From: Desulfobacula toluolica Tol2
Lineage (GTDB): Bacteria; Desulfobacterota; Desulfobacteria; Desulfobacterales; Desulfobacteraceae
Reading direction: 5' to 3'
DNA length: 64,000 bases
Assembly: GCF_000307105.1 (NCBI RefSeq)
Contig: NC_018645.1
Location: 4,040,001 to 4,104,000 of the forward strand
The position numbers were made by a program, and so were the translations under genes. Position 1 is the stretch's first letter; the number at the start of each line of letters is the position of its first letter. The notes beneath the pieces are model-generated. The model made no database searches. It saw only the letters and a list, made by a program, of their open reading frames with translations, and was not told the origin of the DNA. Below, piece by piece: positions 1 through 8,642 of the stretch.

Positions 1-813
1 AAATTCATTTTTCAATGCTATCATGGTCGGCAATAGCGTCAGTGCCGGTCGGTTGTCCGTATGGCCACCCGAGTCTGCTTCCGCAGTCAGATCCTGGGCC
101 ATAGGAATGTGTTGGGACAGCCTTGCTTCCTGTTGGGTAATCAATTTTCTTTCAAGAAGTTGATTTACAAGTTTTTCAGGCGGTGGAGAGAAAAACTGCC
201 GTGCAATTTCAATCCTGGATACTTTTGCTATGATATTATGGGGTGTAACAATGTGCCCATTGTCGTTTGTATGAATACCTTTAATTCGATAATACACAAG
301 GGCTGGGGTCATACGCATGAAAGCCGCAGCACTGATGAGATTGACCTGATGTTTTAGATACAGTTCCACCGTAGCCATTTCATGGGCAGGGTCACCCGGG
401 GAATGAATCAGGTTAAACCCAAAGGGCCTGTCTTTCAGCGTGCTTTTCAGCTCAATGATATTTTCTTTGATTTTTTCAATGGAAAGGCCACCAGCACCCA
501 AAAAACCTATCATCCCGTTTTCTGCCATGGTTTTTACAATAGCCACAGATGTGATGCCATTGGCCATGGCACCGGCAATATAGGGATATTTCAAAGCATG
601 CCGGGTCTTGAACCGCTTATCACCAAGGTTTTCAGGCCGGACAGCCGGAACAAATGCCTTGATATGATGCAATGTGTCTTCCTTAAAAGCAGCGGTGAAA
701 AAATCATTGTCATTATGTATAAAATGAATTGCGTCATTGTTCTGAATAGCAAAAATAGGTTTGTTCACCTGCATGAGCAGTTCGTTCAAGGAGTTTGAAT
801 TTTCAAAGGACAT
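1..813 (-). CDS. pfaD: PfaD-family enoyl reductase (partial, 3' end outside window)
   Basis: This gene is open to the left edge of the window, so only the first 271 codons are seen. The translation matches the PfaD family, FMN-dependent TIM-barrel proteins related to 2-nitropropane dioxygenase that act as trans enoyl reductases in polyunsaturated fatty acid or polyketide synthases. Recognisable blocks are PYIAGAMANGI, FGFNLIHSPGDPA, the run IIAKVSR and, near the edge, the hallmark TAEADSGGHTDNRP. The ATG at 813 has a weak purine-rich site (GGAAAA) five bases upstream; the frame stays open about 25 codons further up, so a non-ATG start is possible. It follows xerD on the same strand with a 136-base gap. 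The partner synthase genes, if present, lie outside the window. Family call is sure; the lipid product is unknown. Confidence 0.88.
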   Translation of the reverse strand, partial: MSFENSNSLNELLMQVNKPIFAIQNNDAIHFIHNDNDFFTAAFKEDTLHHIKAFVPAVRPENLGDKRFKTRHALKYPYIAGAMANGITSVAIVKTMAENGMIGFLGAGGLSIEKIKENIIELKSTLKDRPFGFNLIHSPGDPAHEMATVELYLKHQVNLISAAAFMRMTPALVYYRIKGIHTNDNGHIVTPHNIIAKVSRIEIARQFFSPPPEKLVNQLLERKLITQQEARLSQHIPMAQDLTAEADSGGHTDNRPALTLLPTMIALKNEF

Positions 814-949
814 TATGTTTTCCGTATAAAATATTTTGCTAAAAAGCGTTTCATTGATGTTTTCCAAAAAAATAGCAGCCCTCTCTATTACCACAAAAGG
901 AATTTAAGAATCAATATGGAAGTTTTTGATTTGAAAATCAAATGCTTAA

Positions 950-1837
950 TTAGTGTCTTGGATGATATTTTTGATGCATTTTCATCAGGTATTCCCTTGA
1001 AATGTGCGTATAAATTTGTGTTGTGGATATATCTGAATGTCCAAGCATGGTCTGAACAGACCTTAAGTCAGCACCGCCTTCCAGCAGATGAGTGGCAAAT
1101 GAATGCCTTAAAGTGTGGGGGGTGATATTCTTTGATATGCCTGCAATCAGAGCATATTTTTTTATTATTTTCCAGAAAGATTGCCGGGTCATGGGTTTGC
1201 CTGCCCTTGCAACAAAAAGATATGGGGTTGATATTTTATTTAACAGGGCAGGTCTGCCTTGGTTAATCCATTGTTGTGTAATTGATCTTGCAGGGGACCC
1301 TATAGGTATGAGTCGCTCTTTGGAACCTTTTCCCATAACTCTTACACAGTTTGCATCAAGGTTGATGTCCTGAAGTTTCAATGAAATCAGTTCAGATACC
1401 CTTAGGCCCGCTCCGTACATGATTTCCATCATGGCTGAATTTCTCATCTCCCGGGGCTTTTTGATGTCAGGTACATCAAGAAGATCTGCAACTTCCTCTA
1501 CTGTCATAATTTTGGGAAGCGCCAGGCCGCTTTTGGGGATTTCAACCTTTTTTACAGGGTTCTTTTTGATTTTTTTTTCATTCACCAGGAATTTATAAAA
1601 TCCCCGGATGGTAATCAAATGCCGGGCTCTTGATTTAGCAGACAGGCCTTGTTTTGATAGATCAATCAACCAGGCAAAAATGAATACCGTATCCACATCA
1701 GCCGGATCTTTAATTTTATTTTTTTCAAGAAAGGTGATGTATTGAGCCAGATCTGCCGAATAGGACATCAGGCTGTTATCGGACAAGCCTTTTTCAATGA
1801 TAAGGTAATCAAGATATTGTTGAGTTAAATCATCCAT
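950..1837 (-). CDS. xerD: Tyrosine recombinase XerD
   Basis: A 295-residue site-specific tyrosine recombinase, the usual XerD length. XerC/XerD act at dif to resolve chromosome dimers at division. The N-terminal SAM-like core-binding domain covers about residues 1-85 and the catalytic domain about 105-290. All catalytic residues are visible: R146 (GLRVSEL), K170 (GKGSKER), H241 and R244 (HTLRHSFATHLL), H267 (LGHSDIS) and the nucleophile Y276 (QIYTHIS). There is no phage or integron context and no adjacent tRNA, so a housekeeping Xer role is more likely than an integrase. The XerD rather than XerC label rests on overall similarity and is less certain than the family. Confidence 0.9.
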   Translation of the reverse strand: MDDLTQQYLDYLIIEKGLSDNSLMSYSADLAQYITFLEKNKIKDPADVDTVFIFAWLIDLSKQGLSAKSRARHLITIRGFYKFLVNEKKIKKNPVKKVEIPKSGLALPKIMTVEEVADLLDVPDIKKPREMRNSAMMEIMYGAGLRVSELISLKLQDINLDANCVRVMGKGSKERLIPIGSPARSITQQWINQGRPALLNKISTPYLFVARAGKPMTRQSFWKIIKKYALIAGISKNITPHTLRHSFATHLLEGGADLRSVQTMLGHSDISTTQIYTHISREYLMKMHQKYHPRH

Positions 1838-1858
1838 GTTGTTATGAAAATATTGTGA

Positions 1859-3619
1859 TTATGAAAATATTTCGGAAATACATCGAAATCCAATTGTGTT
1901 TGAGGTGAAGCCTGGTTTAAACAAAGCTCTTGAGCTGATGGTAATATCTTGTTTGGAGTTCCAGGCTGCACCCTTTGCAATATTGTATCGGATATTTTTT
2001 TTTGATTCAATTGAAGGTGTTTCCATGTCGGCGGTCCACTCCATCACATTGCCGAGCATGTCCACAATTTTAAATTCATTTGCAAACGCATCATATTCAT
2101 CCACCGCACATGTGTCAGATACCCCGCTTTGCTCGATATTCAATGCATTGGGGTTAAATTTATTGCCCCAGGGGTATTTGTATCCCAGGTCTGTTCTGGC
2201 TGCCGCTTCCCATTCCGCTTCAGTCGGCAATCTTCTTCCTATCCAGGCGGCAAATGTGACGGCATCATCCACACTGACCTGGACAACCGGATGACTTCTT
2301 TTGCCATGCAGGTTTGAATCCGGACCAAAAGGATGATACCAGCAAGCCCCTTTTATATCTTCAGAGCCTGCATGTTTGTTCCAGGTTAATCCGTTGGTAT
2401 CTTTTTTAAGGCTTGAATGATATACCCTGCCATAACCCTGATTTTCCGCTGTTGTCGTATATCCGGTCTGCTCAATAAATATTTCAAACAAAGAGTTGCA
2501 TACGGGATACATGCCGATATAAACTTTTGGCATATCAAAGAGTTGTAATTCCATACTGGATTTAAGACTTTTTTTCGTACCGATGGTATATTTCCCTTCA
2601 GGAACGGTTACATATTTATTTATTTTTTTTTCTCTTTGCCCCAATGTGTCATCAAAATGCTCTGCAAGTTCTTTTTTTTCTCTGAATTCTTCTAAAGCTT
2701 TGAGTTCGTCTTCATCCAGCTCATCCACTTCTTCGAGTTCTTCATCTTCATCCAGCTCGATTTCTTCGACATCTTCATCCAGTTCTTCTATCTCTTCAAG
2801 TTCCTCATCTTCGTCCAGTTCTATTTCTTCAATATCCTCTTCAGCCTCGATTTCTTCAAGGTCTTCATCCAGCTCATCCACTTCTTCGAGTTCTTCATCT
2901 TCATCCAACTCGATTTCTTCGACATCTTCATCCAGTTCTTCTATCTCTTCAAGTTCCTCATCTTCGTCCAGTTCTATTTCTTCAACATCCTCTTCAACCT
3001 CAATTTCTTCAGGATCTTCATCCAGCTCATCCACTTCTTCAAGTTCTTCATCTTCATCCAGCTCAATTTCTTCGACATCTTCATCCAGTTCTTCTATCTC
3101 TTCAAATTCTTCACCTTCGTCCAGTTCTATTTCTTCAATATCTTCTTCAGAGTTGTCCGCATCTGTTGTTTGGTAATCTTTCAGAAAATTCTTTACAGCT
3201 TTTAAAAGATCCTTTGCCTGATCCAAATTAATATCACCGGTTTTAAATGCATCTGCAAAAGAGTTGAACAGGTTATTTTTTGCTTCCTGACTCATATCAA
3301 ACACATTGGAATCGGCAATAATAATATTCTCACGATTTTGTCCTTTTTGGGACAGCTTTTCCAAATCCGCATTAATCGAAGATTTAATACTTGAGAAATT
3401 TCTTCGTTTTGCCTTGAGTTTTGAAAGATGGTCACCAACATCCCAAACAGATTGGATCAGGATATCCGTGTCAAGTGAAGACAATTGTTTTAAGGACTCA
3501 TTTGAAGTATAAAAAGCCCTTATTGCCAGGATTGCTCTTTGTTTTATCGAACCTGGCCGATAATTGAGACTGTCAATCGCCTGATCTATTCCTTCAAGTG
3601 ATATGGATATGTTTGTCAA
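1859..3619 (-). CDS. SUMF1/FGE-fold protein with long acidic repeat
   Basis: A 586-residue protein in three parts. Residues 1-150 form an unrecognised, probably helical N-terminal region. Residues about 160-305 are almost only Glu, Asp, Leu, Ile and Val, built from about three copies of a 51-residue unit. Residues about 335-586 are a formylglycine-generating-enzyme (SUMF1) fold, shown by GRRLPTEAEWEAAAR, YPWGN, DMLGNVMEWTAD and the ending IGFRC. The pair of active-site cysteines of true sulfatase-activating FGE is not seen: the matching segment reads SSRALFKPGF. So a C-type-lectin-like or otherwise non-FGE role is likely. The start appears to be TTG at 3619, with a GGAG about a dozen bases upstream; no ATG fits. 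It is divergent from the parA-like gene. Confidence 0.8.
   Translation of the reverse strand: MTNISISLEGIDQAIDSLNYRPGSIKQRAILAIRAFYTSNESLKQLSSLDTDILIQSVWDVGDHLSKLKAKRRNFSSIKSSINADLEKLSQKGQNRENIIIADSNVFDMSQEAKNNLFNSFADAFKTGDINLDQAKDLLKAVKNFLKDYQTTDADNSEEDIEEIELDEGEEFEEIEELDEDVEEIELDEDEELEEVDELDEDPEEIEVEEDVEEIELDEDEELEEIEELDEDVEEIELDEDEELEEVDELDEDLEEIEAEEDIEEIELDEDEELEEIEELDEDVEEIELDEDEELEEVDELDEDELKALEEFREKKELAEHFDDTLGQREKKINKYVTVPEGKYTIGTKKSLKSSMELQLFDMPKVYIGMYPVCNSLFEIFIEQTGYTTTAENQGYGRVYHSSLKKDTNGLTWNKHAGSEDIKGACWYHPFGPDSNLHGKRSHPVVQVSVDDAVTFAAWIGRRLPTEAEWEAAARTDLGYKYPWGNKFNPNALNIEQSGVSDTCAVDEYDAFANEFKIVDMLGNVMEWTADMETPSIESKKNIRYNIAKGAAWNSKQDITISSRALFKPGFTSNTIGFRCISEIFS
2705..3136 (-). repeat. 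Tandem 153-bp coding repeat (about 2.8 copies)
   Basis: Within the acidic protein, a 51-residue unit (core LDEDEELEEIEELDED, then LDEDEELEEVDELDED, then EEIExEED) recurs nearly unchanged at the DNA level. Each unit is itself made of two related halves. The repeat is a multiple of three, so copy-number change would lengthen or shorten the acidic arm without breaking the frame. Confidence 0.85.
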
Positions 3620-3807
3620 AGGGGGCTTTGTCTCCAGTTTACAGTTTGATATTGCCCCGCATTATGATATATTCACACAAATATTTCAACTTTCTCTGAA
3701 TATTTCATTATAATTATTTTAATTGAAAAATAGAGAAATTTTGGCATCACCATTTATTTGAACTATATGATTGAATTTTTTGATAATTATGTTAAAGGTA
3801 TATGGTT

Positions 3808-4587
3808 ATGAGTAAAGTAATTACTATAGCAGGCCAGAAAGGGGGAACAGGTAAAAGCGTTACAGCTGTAAATCTTGCAACATCATTTGCTTTAATTGAA
3901 AAAAAGACGCTTTTAATTGATTGTGACCCCCAGGGATGTTCCACGAAATGGTGCGGTGTTAAAAAATTTGATTATAATTGTGATATTTCTTTGGTTTTAT
4001 CCGGCAGGGCAAAGTTCACAGATGCTGTTGTAAAAACGGAATTCCAATATCTGGATATCATGCCGGCAGAATTTAATTTATTTCAAGTCGCCTTGAAATT
4101 GGGTAAGTATCCTGGAAATGAAAAAATATTACGCCTCCTTTTAAAGAATGTTGAAGATAAATATGAGTATATTATTATTGATTCGCCTTCTTCATATAGT
4201 TTTTTAAGCATTACGGCTATGACAGCCGCAGATTGGCTGCTTGTCTGCATGTCTGTTCATCACAGTTCAGTCGAAGATTTCCATTGCCTGCTCAGACTGG
4301 TGAAATATATTCGAACAACTCACGATGTTCCCTTGAAAATAGCCGGTCTTCTTTTTAACAGGTGTGAAACAAAACAAGACATCCTGTCTTTTATAGAGAA
4401 CCAGAGCCTTTCGGATATAAAACCAATGGTTTATAATACATTTATTCCCCTTGATGAGAGTATTAATAGGTCAATTGATTTGAAAATTCCTGCTGCATTG
4501 CATGAAATAAAGAGTCCGGCTGCTACAGCCTATTTGGAGTTTGCAGGGGAAATAGATGTTTTCTTCAATCAGAGAGGTGTTTCATGA
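3808..4587 (+). CDS. ParA/MinD-family ATPase (orphan)
   Basis: A 259-residue P-loop ATPase of the ParA/Soj type. The deviant Walker A motif KGGTGKS with its signature lysine is at the N-terminus (ITIAGQKGGTGKS), Walker A' is LLIDCDPQG and Walker B is YIIIDSPSS. Such ATPases move or space plasmids, chromosomes or protein cargo on the nucleoid. I place the start at ATG 3808 because AAAGG at 3794-3798 is then nine bases upstream; the ATG at 3802 leaves only three. There is no ParB-like neighbour or visible parS cluster, so this is not an obvious chromosome-partition locus. Its stop overlaps the next gene by four bases (ATGA), starting a chain of overlapping genes that runs through to mqnA. Cargo unknown. 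Confidence 0.88.
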   Translation: MSKVITIAGQKGGTGKSVTAVNLATSFALIEKKTLLIDCDPQGCSTKWCGVKKFDYNCDISLVLSGRAKFTDAVVKTEFQYLDIMPAEFNLFQVALKLGKYPGNEKILRLLLKNVEDKYEYIIIDSPSSYSFLSITAMTAADWLLVCMSVHHSSVEDFHCLLRLVKYIRTTHDVPLKIAGLLFNRCETKQDILSFIENQSLSDIKPMVYNTFIPLDESINRSIDLKIPAALHEIKSPAATAYLEFAGEIDVFFNQRGVS

Positions 4588-4991
4588 AACTGACAAATCC
4601 GGAAATCATTCAGGAAAGCGAAAAAGAATTTATTGACACAATAAATGCGGAATTAGACTGGGAAGCCATTGAAAAATTGCTTCTTGAAAAACACGGTTTC
4701 ACACTCCAAGATGAAATAGACTACAAAGACGGTGATCTTGTGGTTTATAATAATAAAATAGCCTATAAATTCGATTTTGAAATCAAGGTTCCCTTATCTG
4801 TAATTTTTAACAGGCAGGGCGAATGCTTGAAGATGTCAACCCTGCGGGATGATTTTGAAGATGAAAATGATCTGTCTCAAAAAAAAAACTCTTTAAAACC
4901 CATAAACCCTGAACAACAAAACGACACAGTGGCTCAGATGGCCTCAAATATAGCGAGTATGATTTCTGAAATAAATCATGGAGATGACTAA
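4584..4991 (+). CDS. Unrecognised acidic 135-residue protein
   Basis: I do not recognise this protein. It is acidic, rich in Glu, Asp, Lys and Ile, with no signal peptide or membrane segment. Residues 1-85 look folded; residues about 95-135 look disordered (short runs of K, N, P, Q). Its start ATGA overlaps the stop of the ParA-like ATPase, and its TAA overlaps the ATG of the next gene (TAATG), so translation is probably coupled on both sides. Small, partly disordered proteins next to orphan ParA ATPases are sometimes their adaptors, which is a guess here and not shown by any motif. Confidence 0.75.
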   Translation: MKLTNPEIIQESEKEFIDTINAELDWEAIEKLLLEKHGFTLQDEIDYKDGDLVVYNNKIAYKFDFEIKVPLSVIFNRQGECLKMSTLRDDFEDENDLSQKKNSLKPINPEQQNDTVAQMASNIASMISEINHGDD

Positions 4992-6466
4992 TGGATGCAG
5001 ATGCTAAACCCGGTGAAAAATTAACCCCCGCATTTGTAAGAGACAAGCTGGATGAAATTCTTACACAGGAAATTACGGCATTGCTTGATGTTGATCCAGA
5101 CTTTGCAATGCTTTCTTTTAATTTGACCAGTATCTCCTGTATAACCCTTATTGTCGAGAAAGAAAGAGAAATCAAGCAATATTCGGATTTTCCACCGGAA
5201 AGATATACAAAAGAATCATTTCTCAACGAATTGATGGAGATCGGGCTTGAAAAAGATGAAACCCTTGAAAAAACAATTGATTCAGTCTTAAACAAGGGGT
5301 ATGTAGGTATTGATTCAAATGGGGAATTAAAATCTGAAATGCCGGCCTTTATGATGGTTGGTTTTCTTGACAGCATGTTTCCGGGTATGCAGGGTATGAA
5401 TCTGGTTGCCTTTGTTCTTCAGATGAATGATGAAGTGAATTCAGGAAGAAAAAGTCTTGAGCTGGCAACTCAGAGTTTTAAAGCTGCCCTGAAAAGTCGC
5501 GGAGTATCTGTTTCAAAAGACCGGGCTGAAAAAAAAGCATCCGAGATAGTTTCAGGACGTGTTTCAATCCCAAGGAAATCCAGAGAAGTTGCCCGGAAAC
5601 TTAAAAAAAAAAATATGGATCGCCTGTCAAAATTTATCAAAAAACGAAAAAAACGATCTGTTGATTCGTCCGGTCAATTAAATATAAAGGATGTTTTTGA
5701 TAAAGAGTCTTCAAAAGAAGCACTGACTGCTCAGAAAGATGAAATTAGAAAAGCTGATGACCAAGCAGAAAAAGCATTGGAAAAAGCCGCAGAACTTACC
5801 AGGGAACTGGCTCGAAAGGAAAAGAAAATAAGGGAGGCGGAAGCAGCGTCAAAAGAAGCTGAAAAGCAATTAAAAGAACTTGAGCTGAGGGAAAAACAGC
5901 TTCTGGTAGCCCGGGATGAAGCAAGGAAGGCTGCTGAAAAGACAGCGGAAATAGAAGCCCGGATGGCCGAAAAAGAGTTACTATTAAAGACTTTGGAAGA
6001 AAGGCTGAAACAAGAAGAAGAACAAAAATTGCTGCAGGAAGAAGAAGCCAAGCAAAAAAAGACCCAGGAAGCGCAAATCAAAGAAGTTTCCCGGGCGGAT
6101 GAAGATATCGCCTCTCAGATTGCTGCATTTGAAAGCGAATTAACCATGCCCTGCCCCCTTTGCAAAGATGGGGAGATTATTCCGAAGACAACCGAAAAAG
6201 GAAAGGATTTTTTCACCTGCAGCAAATCTGACTGTAGATTTGTTTCCTGGGATAAGCCCTATCATTTTGAATGCCCGCTGTGTAAAAATCTGTTTTTAAC
6301 GGAAATGACAACACCCAGTGGTGAAAAAGGACTAAAATGCCCCAGGGCATCATGTTCATACACCCAGAACAACCTGCTTGATCCAAAGCAGAACATGGTC
6401 CTGGCAGCAGCTGAATCAGCACCGAAAAAAAAGAAAAAAATCGTTAGAAGAAGAAAGAGATATTAA
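4991..6466 (+). CDS. Coiled-coil protein with two C-terminal C4 zinc ribbons
   Basis: A 491-residue protein of unknown function. Residues about 1-230 form a mixed N-terminal region with a basic stretch (KKKNMDRLSKFIKKRKK) near 210-225. Residues about 245-380 are a long Glu/Lys/Ala coiled coil. Two zinc ribbons follow: CPLCKDG...CSKSDC around 388-416 and CPLCKNL...CPRASC around 427-453, resembling the C-terminal zinc ribbons of topoisomerase I. The end is strongly basic (KKKKKIVRRRKRY). Zinc ribbons plus a basic tail suggest nucleic-acid binding, and the coiled coil suggests oligomerisation; both are inferences. Its ATG overlaps the previous stop, and its TAA overlaps the mqnE ATG. Confidence 0.78.
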   Translation: MDADAKPGEKLTPAFVRDKLDEILTQEITALLDVDPDFAMLSFNLTSISCITLIVEKEREIKQYSDFPPERYTKESFLNELMEIGLEKDETLEKTIDSVLNKGYVGIDSNGELKSEMPAFMMVGFLDSMFPGMQGMNLVAFVLQMNDEVNSGRKSLELATQSFKAALKSRGVSVSKDRAEKKASEIVSGRVSIPRKSREVARKLKKKNMDRLSKFIKKRKKRSVDSSGQLNIKDVFDKESSKEALTAQKDEIRKADDQAEKALEKAAELTRELARKEKKIREAEAASKEAEKQLKELELREKQLLVARDEARKAAEKTAEIEARMAEKELLLKTLEERLKQEEEQKLLQEEEAKQKKTQEAQIKEVSRADEDIASQIAAFESELTMPCPLCKDGEIIPKTTEKGKDFFTCSKSDCRFVSWDKPYHFECPLCKNLFLTEMTTPSGEKGLKCPRASCSYTQNNLLDPKQNMVLAAAESAPKKKKKIVRRRKRY

Positions 6467-7578
6467 TGGACATATCCTTTATAGATAAAAGACTTGAAAA
6501 TATTTATTCAAAAGTCTTAAATGGTTCCCGTCTTTCCCGAAAAGACGGGATTTGTATTTATGAAACTCATGATTTGATTGGTTTGGGGCAGATTGCCAAC
6601 CATGTCAGACGATCTTTGCATGGGAACAAAGCGTTTTATATTTATAATCAGCATTTAAATTATACTAATGTGTGTAAAAACAGATGTCGCTTTTGTGCAT
6701 ATGCCAGGGATGACAATGAAAACGGTGCCTATGCCTGGTCGATCGAAGAGATCGAACAAAGGCTTTTGGAGCGTATTGATGAGCCTGTCAATGAATTGCA
6801 CATTGTCGGGGGGTTGAATGAAAATTTAAGTTTTAATTATTTTATTGACCTTTTAAAGACCGTCAAAAAAGTAAGACCCAATGCCACCATTAAAGCATTT
6901 ACCTGTGTGGAAATTGATTATCTGTCAAATCTTGCCGGACTTAGTGTGGCGGATACCATTCAGCAGTTAAAGGATGCCGGGCTTGAAATGATGCCGGGCG
7001 GTGGTGCCGAAGTACTAAACTCAAGGATACACGAAGAATTGTTTCCCAAAAAAATAGGCCATGAACGCTGGCTTGAGATTGTAAGGGCTGTTCATAAGGC
7101 TGGGATCAAAACCAATGCCACCATGCTGTATGGTCATATTGAAACAATTGAAGAGCGGGTGGATCATCTCATCGCGTTAAGAGAATTGCAGGACGAAACA
7201 GGAGGGTTTTCCGCCTTTATTCCATTGGCGTTTCATTCTGAAAACACCCAGTTATCCCATCTTCCGCCCACCACCGCCATGGATGATTTAAAAAATGTGG
7301 CAGCCGCTCGCTTGCTGCTGGATAACTTCGGCCATATTAAAGCATACTGGGTGATGATAGGGGAAAAACTGGCCCAGGTGGCCTTGAGTTTCGGAGCCGA
7401 CGACCTGGACGGGACGATTATAGAAGAGAGAATTACCCATATGGCCGGTGCGACATCAGCAAAAGGTCTTACAAAAGAGCAAATGGAGGATATGGTTGTT
7501 TCAGCAGGGTTTGAACCTGTTGAACGGGATTCTTTTTATCATCCGGTCAACTTATCATCTGATCAACGAATGGCGTGA
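6466..7578 (+). CDS. mqnE: Aminodeoxyfutalosine synthase MqnE
   Basis: Radical SAM enzyme of the futalosine route to menaquinone; it joins 3-[(1-carboxyvinyl)oxy]benzoate (the MqnA product) to the S-adenosylmethionine adenosyl moiety, giving 6-amino-6-deoxyfutalosine. The 370-residue length is normal. The iron-sulfur ligands are C70, C74 and C77 in CKNRCRFCAYARD. MPGGGAEVL and YGHIETIEERVDHL are typical of the MqnE/MqnC/CofH group. Order relative to mqnC and the close match to MqnE-like sequence after the cluster (AYARD rather than AFFV) decide the assignment. The ATG overlaps the preceding stop by one base and the 3' end overlaps mqnC. Confidence 0.92.
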   Translation: MDISFIDKRLENIYSKVLNGSRLSRKDGICIYETHDLIGLGQIANHVRRSLHGNKAFYIYNQHLNYTNVCKNRCRFCAYARDDNENGAYAWSIEEIEQRLLERIDEPVNELHIVGGLNENLSFNYFIDLLKTVKKVRPNATIKAFTCVEIDYLSNLAGLSVADTIQQLKDAGLEMMPGGGAEVLNSRIHEELFPKKIGHERWLEIVRAVHKAGIKTNATMLYGHIETIEERVDHLIALRELQDETGGFSAFIPLAFHSENTQLSHLPPTTAMDDLKNVAAARLLLDNFGHIKAYWVMIGEKLAQVALSFGADDLDGTIIEERITHMAGATSAKGLTKEQMEDMVVSAGFEPVERDSFYHPVNLSSDQRMA

Positions 7579-8642
7579 ATATAATGGACAATTTAAATAA
7601 TATTATTGAGAAGGTTAAAGAAAATCAAAGAATCGATATTAATGAAGGTCTGCTTCTTTTCAGGCAGGCTGATTTTCTAACCCTGGCAAATCTTGCAAAC
7701 CATAAACGGTTTTATTATCATCCTGATAAAATTGTCACATATGTGGTGGACAGAAATATTAATTATACCAATATCTGTGTATCAGGCTGCAGGTTTTGTG
7801 CTTTTTTTGTGCCCCCGAATCAGGACAGGGGATATATTATTTCAAAGCAGGAATTGTTTGATAAAATTGATGAAACACTGGATCTTGGGGGAACCCAGAT
7901 CCTGTTACAGGGTGGCATGCATCCGGATCTTGAAATCAACTATTATATTGACCTGCTAACCGATATTAAAAAAAAATTTAATATTCATGTTCACGGATTT
8001 TCCCCCCCTGAAATAGATTTTATTGCGAAAAAATCAAACTTTTCCATCGCACAAACAATATCGATTTTAAAAAAGGCAGGTCTTTCTTCCATTCCCGGGG
8101 GAGGAGCGGAAATTTTATGTGATGATATCCGGCAGCAGGTTTCTCCGAACAAATGCAGTTCCGACGAATGGCTTGAAGTGATGCGCCAGGCACATCTGCA
8201 AAAAATGAAATCCAGTGCCACAATGATGTTCGGGCATCTTGAACAAGATGTTCATATTTTTGAGCATATGAATAAAATACGGTGCCTGCAGGATGAAACC
8301 AACGGATTTACCGCATTTATTCCCTGGACATTTCAACCGGACAATACCCAAATTGCCGTTAAAAAAAAAACCAGTGTGGAATACTTAAAGGTTCTGGCAA
8401 TGAGCCGGCTGTTTCTTGATAATATTGATAATATCCAGGCATCCTGGGTAACCCAGGGAGATAAAATCGCCCAGGCCGCACTTTTTTTCGGGGCAAATGA
8501 CATGGGTAGCACAATGATCGAAGAAAATGTTGTTGCGTCGGCAGGTGTTGATTTTATGCTTTCCAAAGAAGAGTTGACGCGGTTAATTACCACGGCAGGG
8601 TTTGAACCCAGGCAACGGGATTGTTATTATAACCTGCTATGA
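7575..8642 (+). CDS. mqnC: Dehypoxanthine futalosine cyclase MqnC
   Basis: Radical SAM enzyme that cyclises dehypoxanthine futalosine to the spiro compound used later in menaquinone synthesis. The protein has 355 residues; its cluster ligands are C68, C72 and C75 in CVSGCRFCAFF. IPGGGAEIL, FGHLEQDVH and GSTMIEENV are family signatures. The start is taken as GTG 7575 because it gives a four-base GTGA overlap with the mqnE stop, like the other junctions of this operon; ATG 7584 is the alternative. Neither has a strong ribosome site, which fits translational coupling. Sequence similarity to mqnE is visible along the length, as expected for this paralogous pair. Confidence 0.92.
   Translation: MNIMDNLNNIIEKVKENQRIDINEGLLLFRQADFLTLANLANHKRFYYHPDKIVTYVVDRNINYTNICVSGCRFCAFFVPPNQDRGYIISKQELFDKIDETLDLGGTQILLQGGMHPDLEINYYIDLLTDIKKKFNIHVHGFSPPEIDFIAKKSNFSIAQTISILKKAGLSSIPGGGAEILCDDIRQQVSPNKCSSDEWLEVMRQAHLQKMKSSATMMFGHLEQDVHIFEHMNKIRCLQDETNGFTAFIPWTFQPDNTQIAVKKKTSVEYLKVLAMSRLFLDNIDNIQASWVTQGDKIAQAALFFGANDMGSTMIEENVVASAGVDFMLSKEELTRLITTAGFEPRQRDCYYNLL

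Noticed and set aside
61-798. Two plus-strand frames at the left edge
   Set aside because: They are shadows of the minus-strand PfaD gene, whose translation matches a known family along its whole visible length.
950-1837. Phage or island integrase with an attachment site
   Set aside because: Full match to XerD in length and motifs; no tRNA, direct repeats or phage genes adjoin it.
2583-3176. Plus-strand reading frame made almost only of serine
   Set aside because: It is the antisense shadow of the Glu/Asp repeat of the SUMF1-fold protein; it has no ribosome site and no independent composition.
3808-4587. Chromosome partition locus parAB
   Set aside because: No ParB-like gene, parS-like palindromes or origin features next to it.
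8020-8593. Several minus-strand frames of 60-90 codons opposite mqnC
   Set aside because: They are shadows within a conserved radical SAM gene and lack ribosome sites.
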